Origin: Paenibacillus senegalimassiliensis
GTDB lineage: Bacteria > Bacillota > Bacilli > Paenibacillales > Paenibacillaceae
DNA: 64,000 bases
Direction: 5' to 3'
Assembly (NCBI RefSeq): GCF_001486585.1
Contig: NZ_LN909042.1
Span: forward strand, 248,001-312,000
The notes beneath the pieces are model-generated. The model was given only the letters and a program-made list of their open reading frames with translations. It made no database searches and was not told where the DNA came from. The translations under genes were made by a program, and so were the position numbers. Each line of letters starts with the position of its first letter. The first letter of the stretch is position 1. Below are positions 1 to 8,567 of the stretch, one piece after another.

Positions 1-199
1 CTCGTTCGAACACGATGCGGAAATTTTCGAAGTTGAAGAAGCTTCTAGGCAGCGCCATGGTACTTGCGGTGTTGAATTCCTCACCCGATTTGAATGAGTT
101 AACAATGACGACATAAGGAGGGAAGAGTACGACGAATACACCCATCAGCAGGGTCAGGTATTTCAGGCCATCCATCAGTGAAAGCTGGCGTGTTTTCAT
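1..199 (-). CDS. Sugar ABC transporter permease, MalG type (partial, runs off left edge)
   Basis: About 66 N-terminal residues are present. They show a short cytoplasmic start (MKTRQLSLMDGLKYL), one hydrophobic membrane segment, and then the periplasm-side motif NSFKSGEEF followed by the FFNFENF region, typical of MalG/LacG-type inner membrane components of CUT1 sugar importers. The ATG overlaps the TGA of the upstream permease (ATGA), so the two are translationally coupled. Together with that permease and the binding protein further upstream it forms one importer. The EAA loop lies outside the window. The substrate is inferred from the divergent beta-mannosidase as a beta-mannoside or manno-oligosaccharide. 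Confidence 0.9.
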   Translation of the reverse strand, partial: MKTRQLSLMDGLKYLTLLMGVFVVLFPPYVVIVNSFKSGEEFNTASTMALPRSFFNFENFRIVFER

Positions 200-1092
200 T
201 TATTGTTCCCTCCCCGGCTAAGTACGAATTGTTGCAGACCTACGACGGCAATGACAAACAGCAGCAAAATAATGCTCATAGCCGAGGCCAGCCCGTAATG
301 ACTATAAGCAAAGGCTGTGTCGATGACCCGCTGAACGTAGGTCTGACTTGCCCCGGCGGGTCCGCCCTTGGTCAACACGAACGGCAGGTCGAAGACTTCC
401 AGCGCCCCCGTCACGGTAAGGAACAGGTTCAGTTGAATGACCGGCTTCATATTTGGCAAGGTGATGCGCCAGAAGGTTTGCGGGCCATTTGCTCCGTCGA
501 TACGAGCAGCTTCGTAGATATCCTTCGGTATGGCTTGCAGCGCGGCAATATAGATGACCATGTTATAGCCCATGAACCGCCACAGGCCGGTGGAAGCCAG
601 CGAATAGTTCACGAGCCCGGCTGTTCCCAGCCAACTGGTCTCGCCGAGCTTGTTCAGGCCGAGACTTTGCAGGAATAGATTGAGCGAACCTTGGGTAGTG
701 TCGAACACGTAGCCGAACATAAAGGCCACCGCTACAGCATTCATAATGTAGGGCAGGAACAGCAGTAGCCGAAAGCCATTACGCCCGCGCAGGCGGCCGT
801 TCAGAATGACCGCGAAATAGATCGCGATGATATTTTGCAGAATGCCCATGACAAAATAAGCAAAGTTGTGGGTGAACACGCCGAAGATATCTGGATTGGA
901 GAACACCTCTTTGTAATTAGCGAGGCCGACCCAGGGCTTCTCCGGACTATACCCGTCCCAGTCGGTGAAGCTGAACATGACCAGCTTGGCGGCGGGATAA
1001 TAGGTGAATAGCAGAAGCAGGGTAAGTGGCACCAACAGGAAGGAGATGATGATCCAATTCTTCTGCATCTTGTAGGACAGGGTTCCAAACAT
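196..1092 (-). CDS. Sugar ABC transporter permease, MalF/UgpA type
   Basis: This 298-residue membrane protein is the MalF-type half of a carbohydrate importer. It has an N-terminal helix (about residues 12-32), five further membrane segments, and the EAA loop near residues 190-205 (IYEAARIDGANG), where the permease contacts the ATPase. No ATPase gene is present, as is usual for Gram-positive CUT1 systems that share one MsmX-type ATPase. Translation starts at an ATG preceded by AAAGAGGG. Two stem-loops separate it from the binding-protein gene, and it overlaps the next permease by ATGA. Confidence 0.93.
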   Translation of the reverse strand: MFGTLSYKMQKNWIIISFLLVPLTLLLLFTYYPAAKLVMFSFTDWDGYSPEKPWVGLANYKEVFSNPDIFGVFTHNFAYFVMGILQNIIAIYFAVILNGRLRGRNGFRLLLFLPYIMNAVAVAFMFGYVFDTTQGSLNLFLQSLGLNKLGETSWLGTAGLVNYSLASTGLWRFMGYNMVIYIAALQAIPKDIYEAARIDGANGPQTFWRITLPNMKPVIQLNLFLTVTGALEVFDLPFVLTKGGPAGASQTYVQRVIDTAFAYSHYGLASAMSIILLLFVIAVVGLQQFVLSRGGNNK

Positions 1093-1108
1093 GTGATTCC
1101 CTCTTTTC

Positions 1109-1223
1109 TACAAAATGGATTATCGACGGGGCGATAACCCATTTTGTTCCTTAGCTGCTTGCCAGGGCGTGCTTGCTGTTCTCAAGCTCTCAGTCACATC
1201 TTGTTAGCACGCCCTCCAGCAGC
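1109..1223 (-). promoter_or_regulatory. Two stem-loops between binding-protein and permease genes
   Basis: The gap between the binding protein and the first permease holds two inverted repeats. The outer one pairs 1154-1173 with 1206-1223 around a ten-base core (AGGGCGTGCT / AGCACGCCCT). The second pairs 1111-1125 with 1132-1146 (CAAAATGGATTATCG / CGATAACCCATTTTG, one mismatch) and ends just before the permease ribosome binding site. Neither is followed by a T-run on the minus strand, so they look like mRNA-stabilising or processing structures and not terminators. They would favour binding protein over permease. Confidence 0.55.
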
Positions 1224-1231
1224 AATACATT

Positions 1232-2563
1232 TTAGTAGCCTAGCTCACCCTTGGCCTTGGCCCAGGCTTTGTTCCATTTATCGAGTACAGTTTGCGGGTC
1301 TTTGGCCAGTACAAATTCCTGTGCAATGGCAGGGAGGTCGATTTGTGCCTTGTTGCGAATTTCAATTACCTTCGTATCATCCGGCACGCCCTCTTGGAGG
1401 TCTACGCCGGTGGCCTGGAATTCAGCCAATTGGGTCAGCTTGGATTCACGGCCCGCAAGCGGCGAGATGAATCCGGCAAAATCTTCATAACCTGAATCCT
1501 CCAGCATCCATTTCAGGAAGGCCTTTGTGGCATCCAGATTCTTGCTGTCTTTATTGACGGCATAGAAGAAGTCGGGGTTGAAGGCGGCCCGCACATCTCC
1601 GGAATTATCGAAGGGAAGCGGGAAGAAGCCGATATTATCCGATTCCGCGCCTACGCCGATAACCTGATTAATGACCCAGTTGCCGAGAAAATACATGGCC
1701 ATTTTGCCGTTCGCCAGGTCTTTCTTCGACTGCTCCCAGTTGGTAGAGTTGATGTCCTTCTCCAGATAGCCCTGATCAGCCAGCTCTTTGAGCAGGGACA
1801 TCGCTTTGCCGTAGCCGTTATCCATCGTAAATGGAGTATCCGTATTAATGATTTCATTGGAGAAGTCTTTGTTATTCTCAATGACCCGAGGCATATCGTA
1901 CACCCAACTGCCAAGCGGCCATTTGTCCTTGAAGTTGGAGGATAACGGGATGACGCCCTGTTGCTTCAGCTTCTCACAGGCCGCGAGGAATTCATCCCAA
2001 GTCTTCGGCAGCTCTGTGATGCCGGCGTCGGCAAAGGCTTGCTTGTTGTAAACAATACCGGAGGTGGAATTGCCCGTCGTGATGCCGTAGAGCTTGCCTT
2101 CATAGGCCTTAAAGTCCTTAAAGGTAATCTCTGCACTGAGGCTCAGATCGTCAAGCGGTGCAAAATACTTTGGCAGATCGGAGTTAGGAATGTCCGGCAC
2201 GAACATCAGATCAGGCAGCTCTCCGCTAGCCATGCGCACTTTCGCTTGCTGATTATAGTCGGTTTGGCTGGCCTCAAATTCGATCTGGATATCAGGGTAT
2301 TCTTCGTTGAAGCGCTTGATGTATTCGTCATACTCCTTACCGATCATATCTGTCCGGTTCGTCAGGAACGTGACCTTGCCGCTTGGCTTGCCGGCTGCAT
2401 CTCCATCTGAATCTTGCCCGGTGGCAGCGCCGTTGCTGCTGGTATTGCTGTTGTTAGCGGCAGTGTCATTGTTGCCTGGGCTATTGCTTCCTCCGCCGCA
2501 GCCTGCCAGCACGGCAGTTAGTGCAAAACTGCAAACAAACGCAATCAGAGCCTTCTTGTTCAA
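1232..2563 (-). CDS. Sugar ABC transporter substrate-binding lipoprotein
   Basis: This 443-residue protein is an extracellular CUT1 solute-binding protein. Residues 1-22 form a lipoprotein signal peptide with the lipobox LAGC, so the mature protein is lipid-anchored at Cys22 (about). A low-complexity Gly/Asn/Ser linker follows, then the family-1 binding fold. The start is TTG, with AAGGGGTG seven bases upstream. It is the first gene of a three-gene minus-strand operon with two permeases and diverges from a GH2 beta-mannosidase. A perfect cre box 28-41 bases upstream of the start predicts CcpA repression. Manno-oligosaccharide binding is inferred only from context. Confidence 0.93.
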   Translation of the reverse strand: MNKKALIAFVCSFALTAVLAGCGGGSNSPGNNDTAANNSNTSSNGAATGQDSDGDAAGKPSGKVTFLTNRTDMIGKEYDEYIKRFNEEYPDIQIEFEASQTDYNQQAKVRMASGELPDLMFVPDIPNSDLPKYFAPLDDLSLSAEITFKDFKAYEGKLYGITTGNSTSGIVYNKQAFADAGITELPKTWDEFLAACEKLKQQGVIPLSSNFKDKWPLGSWVYDMPRVIENNKDFSNEIINTDTPFTMDNGYGKAMSLLKELADQGYLEKDINSTNWEQSKKDLANGKMAMYFLGNWVINQVIGVGAESDNIGFFPLPFDNSGDVRAAFNPDFFYAVNKDSKNLDATKAFLKWMLEDSGYEDFAGFISPLAGRESKLTQLAEFQATGVDLQEGVPDDTKVIEIRNKAQIDLPAIAQEFVLAKDPQTVLDKWNKAWAKAKGELGY

Positions 2564-2590
2564 ACCGTGTCACCCCTTATCATAAATGTT

Positions 2591-2604
2591 TGTTAGCGCT
2601 TACA
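2591..2604. promoter_or_regulatory. cre box (CcpA site) between transporter and beta-mannosidase
   Basis: TGTTAGCGCTTACA matches every position of the cre consensus TGWNANCGNTNWCA. It lies just upstream of the TTG start of the binding-protein gene and about 180 bases upstream of the beta-mannosidase. The position best fits repression of the transporter operon by CcpA when preferred sugars are present. An effect on the divergent gene is possible. Confidence 0.85.
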
Positions 2605-2744
2605 TTTATAGTTTATCGCCTTATCCTGCACATAGAAATGGACTGAAATGTCATTTATTGTCTCGCCTTGCCTTCTTTATGAATTTGTAATTTGTTTTCT
2701 GAAAAGTAATAACAAAATTATAACAAAAACTAACGGATGTGTTC

Positions 2745-2750
2745 TATAAT
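2745..2750 (+). promoter_or_regulatory. -10 element for the GH2 beta-mannosidase gene
   Basis: A perfect TATAAT sits 35 bases before the ATG at 2785. No good -35 is visible at the proper distance, so an activator may be needed. Its position supports the 2785 start over in-frame codons at 2737 and 2749, which would lie upstream of or inside this element. Confidence 0.45.
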
Positions 2751-2784
2751 GAATCATATCTTAATCAACAGAGATGGAGGACTT

Positions 2785-5331
2785 ATGACCAACCACCGCT
2801 ATTTGCTGACTGACTGGAGATTTAGAGCATCTGATGAGACGAAATGGAACCCGGCCAAGGTACCTGGCACAGTTCATACTGATTTGCTGCATCATGGCCT
2901 GATTCCTGACCCGTTCTATGGAACGAATGAGCATGATTTACAGTGGATTGACAAGAAGGATTGGGTATATGAAACGACGTTTGAGTATAATCCGGCCTGG
3001 TCTGCCATGCCGCGGGTCGAGCTGGTATTTGATGGCCTGGATACTTATGCTGACATATCGATGAATGGTGTACATGTATTGTCCGCGGACAATATGTTCC
3101 GCGCCTGGCGCGTAGAGGTCAAGCCGCTGCTGCAACCGGGAGCCAATACGCTGCAAGTCCACTTCCGTTCTCCGATTCAGGAGGATTTGCCAAAGCTTGA
3201 GCGGCTGGGGTATGCTCTTCCGGCATCCAATGACCAATCCGAGCTTGGTGGGCTGGGGGAACAGCGAGTCAGCATTTTCGCTCGCAAAGCGCCGTATCAC
3301 TATGGCTGGGATTGGGGTCCGCGCTTTGTCACCAGCGGGATCTGGCGTGAGGCACGTATTGAGGCGTGGGAAGGTCCGGTTATCCGAGATTTCCACATTC
3401 GTCAGGATCGGGTAGATGCTTCTCTGGCAGGATTGACCGCTGTGCTGGAGGTAGAAGCCGAGGAGAACTGGCAGGGAACACTGCGGTTGACTACAGGCAA
3501 GTTGATCTGGGAACGTAAGGTTGTTCTTGCTGCGGGAACGCAGGAGGTCACGCTCAGTGCGGCCATCGAGCAGCCTGAATTATGGTGGTGCCGGGGGCTG
3601 GGCAAGCAAGCGATGTATAGCTTCCAGGCCGAATTGCTGGGTCAGGATCAAGCTGTTGCTACGTCCGCCAAGGTGAAGACGGGATTGCGTACGATCAAGC
3701 TGGTTCGGGAGAAGGATGAAGCTGGGGCCTCCTTCCATTTCGAGCTAAACGGTGTTCCGGTCTTCGCCAAGGGGGCCAACCATATTCCGAATGATAGCTT
3801 CATTACGGAGGTGACCGCCGAACGCTACCGCCATGAGATTGCATCGGCAGCCGAAAGCGGGATGAACATGCTGCGGGTGTGGGGCGGCGGATTTTATGAA
3901 GAAGAAATCTTTTACGACCTGTGCGATGAGTACGGTCTGCTCGTATGGCAGGACTTCATGTTCGCATGCAGCATGTATCCGGGAGACGAAGCTTTTCTCG
4001 GCAGTGTTGCCCTGGAGGCGGAGTACAACATCAAGCGCTTGCGTCGCCACCCGTCTCTGGCCTTGTGGTGCGGCAATAATGAGATCGATTCTGCTTGGGC
4101 TCATTATATTGAGAATGTCGGCTGGGGCTGGAAGCAGGATTACACGCAGGAGCAGCGGGAGCAGCTCTGGTCCGACTATGAAGCGGTGTTCCACAACGTT
4201 CTCCCTGAGGCGGTGCAGCGGCTGGCAGATGGGGTCGATTATTGGCCATCGTCTCCATTACGTCGTTTGACTGGAGATAGCGAGCAGCATGCTTACCAGC
4301 CTTCGGGAGAAGGAGATGTCCATTATTGGGGAGTATGGCATTCGGTAGAGCCGTTCTCGAACTATGACATACGGATCGGACGGTTCATGAGCGAATACGG
4401 CTTCCAATCCTTCCCGGAGCTGGACACCGTGATGAAATACGCGCCCGAAAGCGAATTAGCGTTGGAATCTGAGATTATGCTGGCCCACCAGAAGAATGCG
4501 CGTGGCAATCAGTTGATCAAGGAATATATGGATCTGTATTTGCCGACGCCCAAGGATTTTAAATCTTTCCTTTACATGAGCCAGGTGCTTCAGGCCGAAG
4601 CCATCAGGACGGCAATTGAAGCGCACCGGCGGAATAAGCCTTACTGCATGGGCACCTTATATTGGCAAATGAATGACTGCTGGCCGGTAGCCTCCTGGGC
4701 GGGCATGGATTACTACGGACGCTGGAAGGCGCTGCAATATACCGTTCGCCGCAGCTTCCGCGAGGTCATGCTGGCGATTCGTGAATCCGAAGGTGGACCC
4801 GTTACGATGCAAGTAGTATCCGATCTTCGGGAGCCGCTGCAAGGAACGCTTCGGTTATCGCTCTATGACATACGTGGTGGATTGCTGAAGGCGGATACGG
4901 TGGATGTAGTCATCGGAGCCGATGCTGTCACCGAGGTGGCGGCGTTGGACCGAGAAGTATGGCTGGCAGGCTGCGATCCGCATCAGGTGGTGCTCTATTC
5001 CGTATTGGAAGTGGCCGGGATCGTGCTGGATAGCAAGCCGCATTACTTCGTAACCGCCAAGGAGCAGCCGATATGTCCTGCTTCCATCTCTGTGCAGGAG
5101 GAGCCGGGGAGCCAAGGCAGCCGCTATACCTTGTCCAGCGATGTGTTGGCGCGTCAGGTCTGGATATCCGCCGAAGAAGAAGGCATCTTCTCAGATAACT
5201 ATTTTGATCTGATGCCAGGTGTTCCAGTGACCGTTGAATTCCGGCGACGTGGAGGAGCAGACAGCCAGGAGGCCTTTGTGATCGGGCATCCCGGGAAGCT
5301 GAACGTTCGTTCCATGGCTGATTTCGTCTAA
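2785..5331 (+). CDS. Beta-mannosidase, glycoside hydrolase family 2
   Basis: This 848-residue enzyme would release terminal beta-mannose from manno-oligosaccharides. The N-terminal sugar-binding domain contains the family hallmark VPGTVHTDLL, followed by an immunoglobulin-like domain and a TIM barrel. The acid/base glutamate is E433 in WCGNNE and the nucleophile is E537 in MSEYGFQSF. No signal peptide is present, so it acts in the cytoplasm on imported sugar. The ATG at 2785 is chosen because GATGGAGG lies at ribosome-binding distance and a TATAAT lies upstream of it. In-frame ATGs at 2737 and 2749 lack this support. It is divergent from a cre-controlled sugar importer. Confidence 0.93.
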   Translation: MTNHRYLLTDWRFRASDETKWNPAKVPGTVHTDLLHHGLIPDPFYGTNEHDLQWIDKKDWVYETTFEYNPAWSAMPRVELVFDGLDTYADISMNGVHVLSADNMFRAWRVEVKPLLQPGANTLQVHFRSPIQEDLPKLERLGYALPASNDQSELGGLGEQRVSIFARKAPYHYGWDWGPRFVTSGIWREARIEAWEGPVIRDFHIRQDRVDASLAGLTAVLEVEAEENWQGTLRLTTGKLIWERKVVLAAGTQEVTLSAAIEQPELWWCRGLGKQAMYSFQAELLGQDQAVATSAKVKTGLRTIKLVREKDEAGASFHFELNGVPVFAKGANHIPNDSFITEVTAERYRHEIASAAESGMNMLRVWGGGFYEEEIFYDLCDEYGLLVWQDFMFACSMYPGDEAFLGSVALEAEYNIKRLRRHPSLALWCGNNEIDSAWAHYIENVGWGWKQDYTQEQREQLWSDYEAVFHNVLPEAVQRLADGVDYWPSSPLRRLTGDSEQHAYQPSGEGDVHYWGVWHSVEPFSNYDIRIGRFMSEYGFQSFPELDTVMKYAPESELALESEIMLAHQKNARGNQLIKEYMDLYLPTPKDFKSFLYMSQVLQAEAIRTAIEAHRRNKPYCMGTLYWQMNDCWPVASWAGMDYYGRWKALQYTVRRSFREVMLAIRESEGGPVTMQVVSDLREPLQGTLRLSLYDIRGGLLKADTVDVVIGADAVTEVAALDREVWLAGCDPHQVVLYSVLEVAGIVLDSKPHYFVTAKEQPICPASISVQEEPGSQGSRYTLSSDVLARQVWISAEEEGIFSDNYFDLMPGVPVTVEFRRRGGADSQEAFVIGHPGKLNVRSMADFV

Positions 5332-5412
5332 AAAAGTGTGGTGGGTACTGCGTTGACTTGACTTACCGCGGTACGCCTGGGTTTCCCCCTAAATGAACTC
5401 TGAATTTTACCG

Positions 5413-5421
5413 TGCTATAAT
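5413..5421 (+). promoter_or_regulatory. Extended -10 promoter of the ltaS-like gene
   Basis: TGCTATAAT is a perfect extended -10 (TGnTATAAT), 55 bases before the ATG at 5476. Extended -10 promoters tolerate a weak -35, which fits the absence of a clear TTGACA at 17 bases. Transcription would start near 5428. Confidence 0.55.
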
Positions 5422-5475
5422 AAACAAATAGAAAATCATGAAGTTTGTAAAACACGGGAAATACAGAGAAATGAG

Positions 5476-7413
5476 ATGGGGAACATGATTACGAACAACC
5501 GATATAAATTTATAGAAACCTTCGTGCTGCTGGGTGCGAAGTTGTTATTGCTACGAACCTTCTTTTATGGTGGCATTGCCGTTCAGGGACTGCCCGCGGA
5601 GTGGTTGTCGGTAGTAGCGTTGTTATGTCTGATAGAACTGGTGACACCGGTACGAGGCAAATGGGGCGTGTATTTCGCCTTCAATCTAATGATGTCTATG
5701 GTCTTCTTCGCGGCCACGGTATATTTTGCCTACTTCGGGACCGTCCCGACCTATGCCGTGTTAAGCGGGATTAATCAGGTGCCCGAGGTCAAGGCCAGCG
5801 TAGCTTCCTTGCTGCGGCCCGAGCAGTTCCTTTACTTTGTGGATCTGCCGGTCTTGGTGGGCATAAGAATTGTGCAGGGGCTTCAGCGTCGTGGCCAGGG
5901 GGATCGGGTCGTCGGACTGCGTTCCGTGCAGGGCTTAAGCTTCCGGACAGACCGGCCGCGGAGGGGCTTGTGGCGGAAGGTTGCGATTTTGTCCGTTATG
6001 GTGGTCTGCCTGCTGTTATCCAGCCTGTATATTCGTACCGGCAAGGCGATCGACAACGAACTGGTGCGTGCGGAAAATGTCGGCTTCTTCAACTTCCAGG
6101 TAGATGCGGCCATTCGTAATCAGGAAGAAGAGCGTCTGATTGCTGAGGGTAATCTTCAGGAGACCGTTCTCAAGATTCAGCAATTGCAAAACAGTTACCC
6201 TTACCAGTCGACGCCGGGGCAGGGCTCGCCCTATTTCGGCGTGGCAGAGGGGATGAACGTTATCGTTATCCAGATGGAGTCGTTCCAGAACTTCCCGATT
6301 CATTTGCAAGTAGATGGCCAGGAGGTGACGCCTGTTCTGAACCAGTTGGCTCAGGAAGGAGTTTACTTCCCACAGGTCTATCAGCAGATCGGTCCGGGCA
6401 ATACGTCAGATGCCGAGTTTATGTCAAATACATCAATCTATCCAACAGCGACCGCAGCGATGTCGACCAGCTTCGGCGACCGTGAGCTTCCCAGCCTGCC
6501 ACGGCTGCTGCAGGCTCACGGCTATGCGGCGAATACATTTCATATCAACGATGTGACTTTCTGGGATCGCAATCGCTTGTATCCGGCGCTGAACTTCGAT
6601 CAGTATTACGACAAGCCGTCTTATACCAATGATCATTTCAATGATTTCGGAGCCTCAGACGAGGAAATGTATCGGGTGGGTATAGAGAAGCTGGCTGAGC
6701 TTAAGGCCCAGTCCAAGCCTTTTTACGCCCAGTTTGTCACGACATCAAGCCATAATCCGTTTATCGTTCCCGAGGATCAACGCCATATCAAGCTCCCTGC
6801 TGATCTGGAGGGAACGATGCTCGGCAACTACATCACGGCCATCAATTATACGGACTATGCGATTGGTACGTTGATTGAACGTTTGAAGGAGGCTGGGATG
6901 TGGGAGAACACCATGCTGGTGTTCTACGGGGATCATTTCGGCTTGCAGGAGAAGGATGTACCCGCTGCGGAGATTCAGGAGAAGCTCGGGGTCGCTTACG
7001 ATGAACGAATTAGCCGTTTCAATATCCCCTTGCTTATTCATGTTCCCGGTCAAACGATGGGCGAAGTATCGCCCCGTACCGGAGGGCAGGTGGATATTTT
7101 ACCGACGATCACCGGCTTGCTAGGGATATCGCTGAAGGATGAGGGCTTTGTCGCACTGGGCCAGGACTTGTTGAGCGTTGACCGCAATGTGATCGGGATG
7201 CGTTACTACCTGCCGACCGGCTCGTTCTTCAACGATGAGGTGATATTCGTGCCGGGGGCGGGCTTTGATGATGGCTCGGCCGTCTCGCTGGATTCCTTAC
7301 AGCCGGTGACGGATCTGGAGTCTTATCGCAGTGACTACGAATATATTACGGAGCTAATGCGTCTCTCCGACGAGTACGTTAAGCTGCTGCCCAAGCGAGG
7401 CAATGCTAACTAG
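5476..7413 (+). CDS. ltaS: Lipoteichoic acid synthase family protein (LtaS-like)
   Basis: This 645-residue membrane enzyme belongs to the LtaS family, which transfers glycerol phosphate from phosphatidylglycerol to build the lipoteichoic acid backbone. About five membrane helices occupy residues 10-190, and an extracellular sulfatase-fold domain follows from about 258. The LtaS metal and catalytic residues are recognisable: E268 (QMESF), T310 as the nucleophile (GPGNTSDAEF), and D486/H487 (YGDHFG). The start is ATG 5476 or ATG 5485, and spacing does not separate them. It is monocistronic, with its own extended -10 promoter and a terminator. Paralogues acting as primases or stress-specific synthases are common, so the exact role is open. 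Confidence 0.9.
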   Translation: MGNMITNNRYKFIETFVLLGAKLLLLRTFFYGGIAVQGLPAEWLSVVALLCLIELVTPVRGKWGVYFAFNLMMSMVFFAATVYFAYFGTVPTYAVLSGINQVPEVKASVASLLRPEQFLYFVDLPVLVGIRIVQGLQRRGQGDRVVGLRSVQGLSFRTDRPRRGLWRKVAILSVMVVCLLLSSLYIRTGKAIDNELVRAENVGFFNFQVDAAIRNQEEERLIAEGNLQETVLKIQQLQNSYPYQSTPGQGSPYFGVAEGMNVIVIQMESFQNFPIHLQVDGQEVTPVLNQLAQEGVYFPQVYQQIGPGNTSDAEFMSNTSIYPTATAAMSTSFGDRELPSLPRLLQAHGYAANTFHINDVTFWDRNRLYPALNFDQYYDKPSYTNDHFNDFGASDEEMYRVGIEKLAELKAQSKPFYAQFVTTSSHNPFIVPEDQRHIKLPADLEGTMLGNYITAINYTDYAIGTLIERLKEAGMWENTMLVFYGDHFGLQEKDVPAAEIQEKLGVAYDERISRFNIPLLIHVPGQTMGEVSPRTGGQVDILPTITGLLGISLKDEGFVALGQDLLSVDRNVIGMRYYLPTGSFFNDEVIFVPGAGFDDGSAVSLDSLQPVTDLESYRSDYEYITELMRLSDEYVKLLPKRGNAN

Positions 7414-7419
7414 AGATAG

Positions 7420-7456
7420 AAGGAGCGCCAGTCTTATTCGGGACTAGGCGCTCCTT
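7420..7456. terminator. Bidirectional terminator hairpin
   Basis: AAGGAGCGCC at 7420-7429 pairs perfectly with GGCGCTCCTT at 7447-7456, between two convergent genes. It probably serves the LtaS-like gene on the plus strand and the response regulator on the minus strand. Confidence 0.75.
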
Positions 7457-7457
7457 A

Positions 7458-8567
7458 TCATGGTTTAAGCATGTAATCTTTGAACCTAGCCTGGATTTTT
7501 GCAGGAACAGGCATTTCAATTTCTGCCAGCTTTGCTTCAATCGATTTGAAATATTCTGTACACTTTTGTTTGTTATCTTGCTGAATGAATACCTCTAAGA
7601 GCAGGCCCATATAATACTCGTTGTATTCATCTAAATCAAGCAACTTTTGCAGACAACTATAGTATAATCCTGCATTAACTGAACCATTGTTTGTAATGTA
7701 TTGTTGAAGCGTTTGGATGACCTTTTCTTTTAGATGAGTCTGAATTTGAATCGCCCATGGATATTCGGCATCAGCAAGAAAGTCATCTTCATAACAATCG
7801 AGAAGCTGTTGAATAGATTCATCTGTGTGCTTGTCTTGCCTCAATAACTGATTTAGCACTTCATAATCGCTCCTGATCTCCAGCTTCAGTTGATAATGTG
7901 TATTCATCAATTGAAGCCCATCCGGACAGCCATTCTCTTTGAGCAGTTTTCTTAATTGATAGATTGAAGTGTGCAGGTTTTGAACAGCCTTCTTCAATTC
8001 TAACTCCGGCCATAGCTCTTCGATTAGCACCGCGTTGAGCACAGGCTTTTGCTGGTGAATCCACAAATAAATAAACAATTCACGTACTTTCTTGGTTCGC
8101 CATTTAATGACCTGTTGGCTAGTATCCAGTAGGTAGAAACTACCCAAAGTATGTGCGTACATATAGGGAGCCTTTATTTTCTGATGCATAGCAGCATCGT
8201 CTAACTTTTTTTGCGATTTAGTTAATGCTTTGATGAGCCGTTTCTCAGGAACAGGCTTGAGTAGATAATCGGTAGCTTCAATCTCAAAGGCATCCACAGC
8301 AAATTGAGCGTGTGCCGTTACAAATATAATCTGTAATGAAGGCTGTCTTTTCAAGAGCTGCTTTGCAACCTGCAGGCCATGCATATCAACCATCTCTATG
8401 TCCAGGAACATGATATCAATAGGTTCTTTCGCCAGAAATAACAGGGCATCTGTGGCGTTGGTAAAAGCACCCTTAATATGGATGTCGAACTGTACCTGTC
8501 GTTTGAGCAGCATGCTTAACACATCAATGGCTAATTTTTCATCGTCCACTATAATGATATTCATCAT
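7458..8567 (-). CDS. Response regulator with REC, winged-helix and BTAD domains
   Basis: This 369-residue protein combines a receiver domain (residues 1-120) with a transcriptional activator region of the SARP/BTAD kind. Phosphoacceptor D56 lies in MFLDIEM and the acidic pair is at D8/D9. A winged-helix segment around 140-230 (KVRELFIYLW, NLHTSIYQLRKLL) is followed by a helical, TPR-like bacterial transcriptional activation domain to the C-terminus. Its ATG overlaps the TGA of the sensor kinase gene (8564-8567), so it is the cognate regulator. Target genes are unknown; the adjacent SLH protein is a candidate by proximity only. Confidence 0.9.
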   Translation of the reverse strand: MMNIIIVDDEKLAIDVLSMLLKRQVQFDIHIKGAFTNATDALLFLAKEPIDIMFLDIEMVDMHGLQVAKQLLKRQPSLQIIFVTAHAQFAVDAFEIEATDYLLKPVPEKRLIKALTKSQKKLDDAAMHQKIKAPYMYAHTLGSFYLLDTSQQVIKWRTKKVRELFIYLWIHQQKPVLNAVLIEELWPELELKKAVQNLHTSIYQLRKLLKENGCPDGLQLMNTHYQLKLEIRSDYEVLNQLLRQDKHTDESIQQLLDCYEDDFLADAEYPWAIQIQTHLKEKVIQTLQQYITNNGSVNAGLYYSCLQKLLDLDEYNEYYMGLLLEVFIQQDNKQKCTEYFKSIEAKLAEIEMPVPAKIQARFKDYMLKP

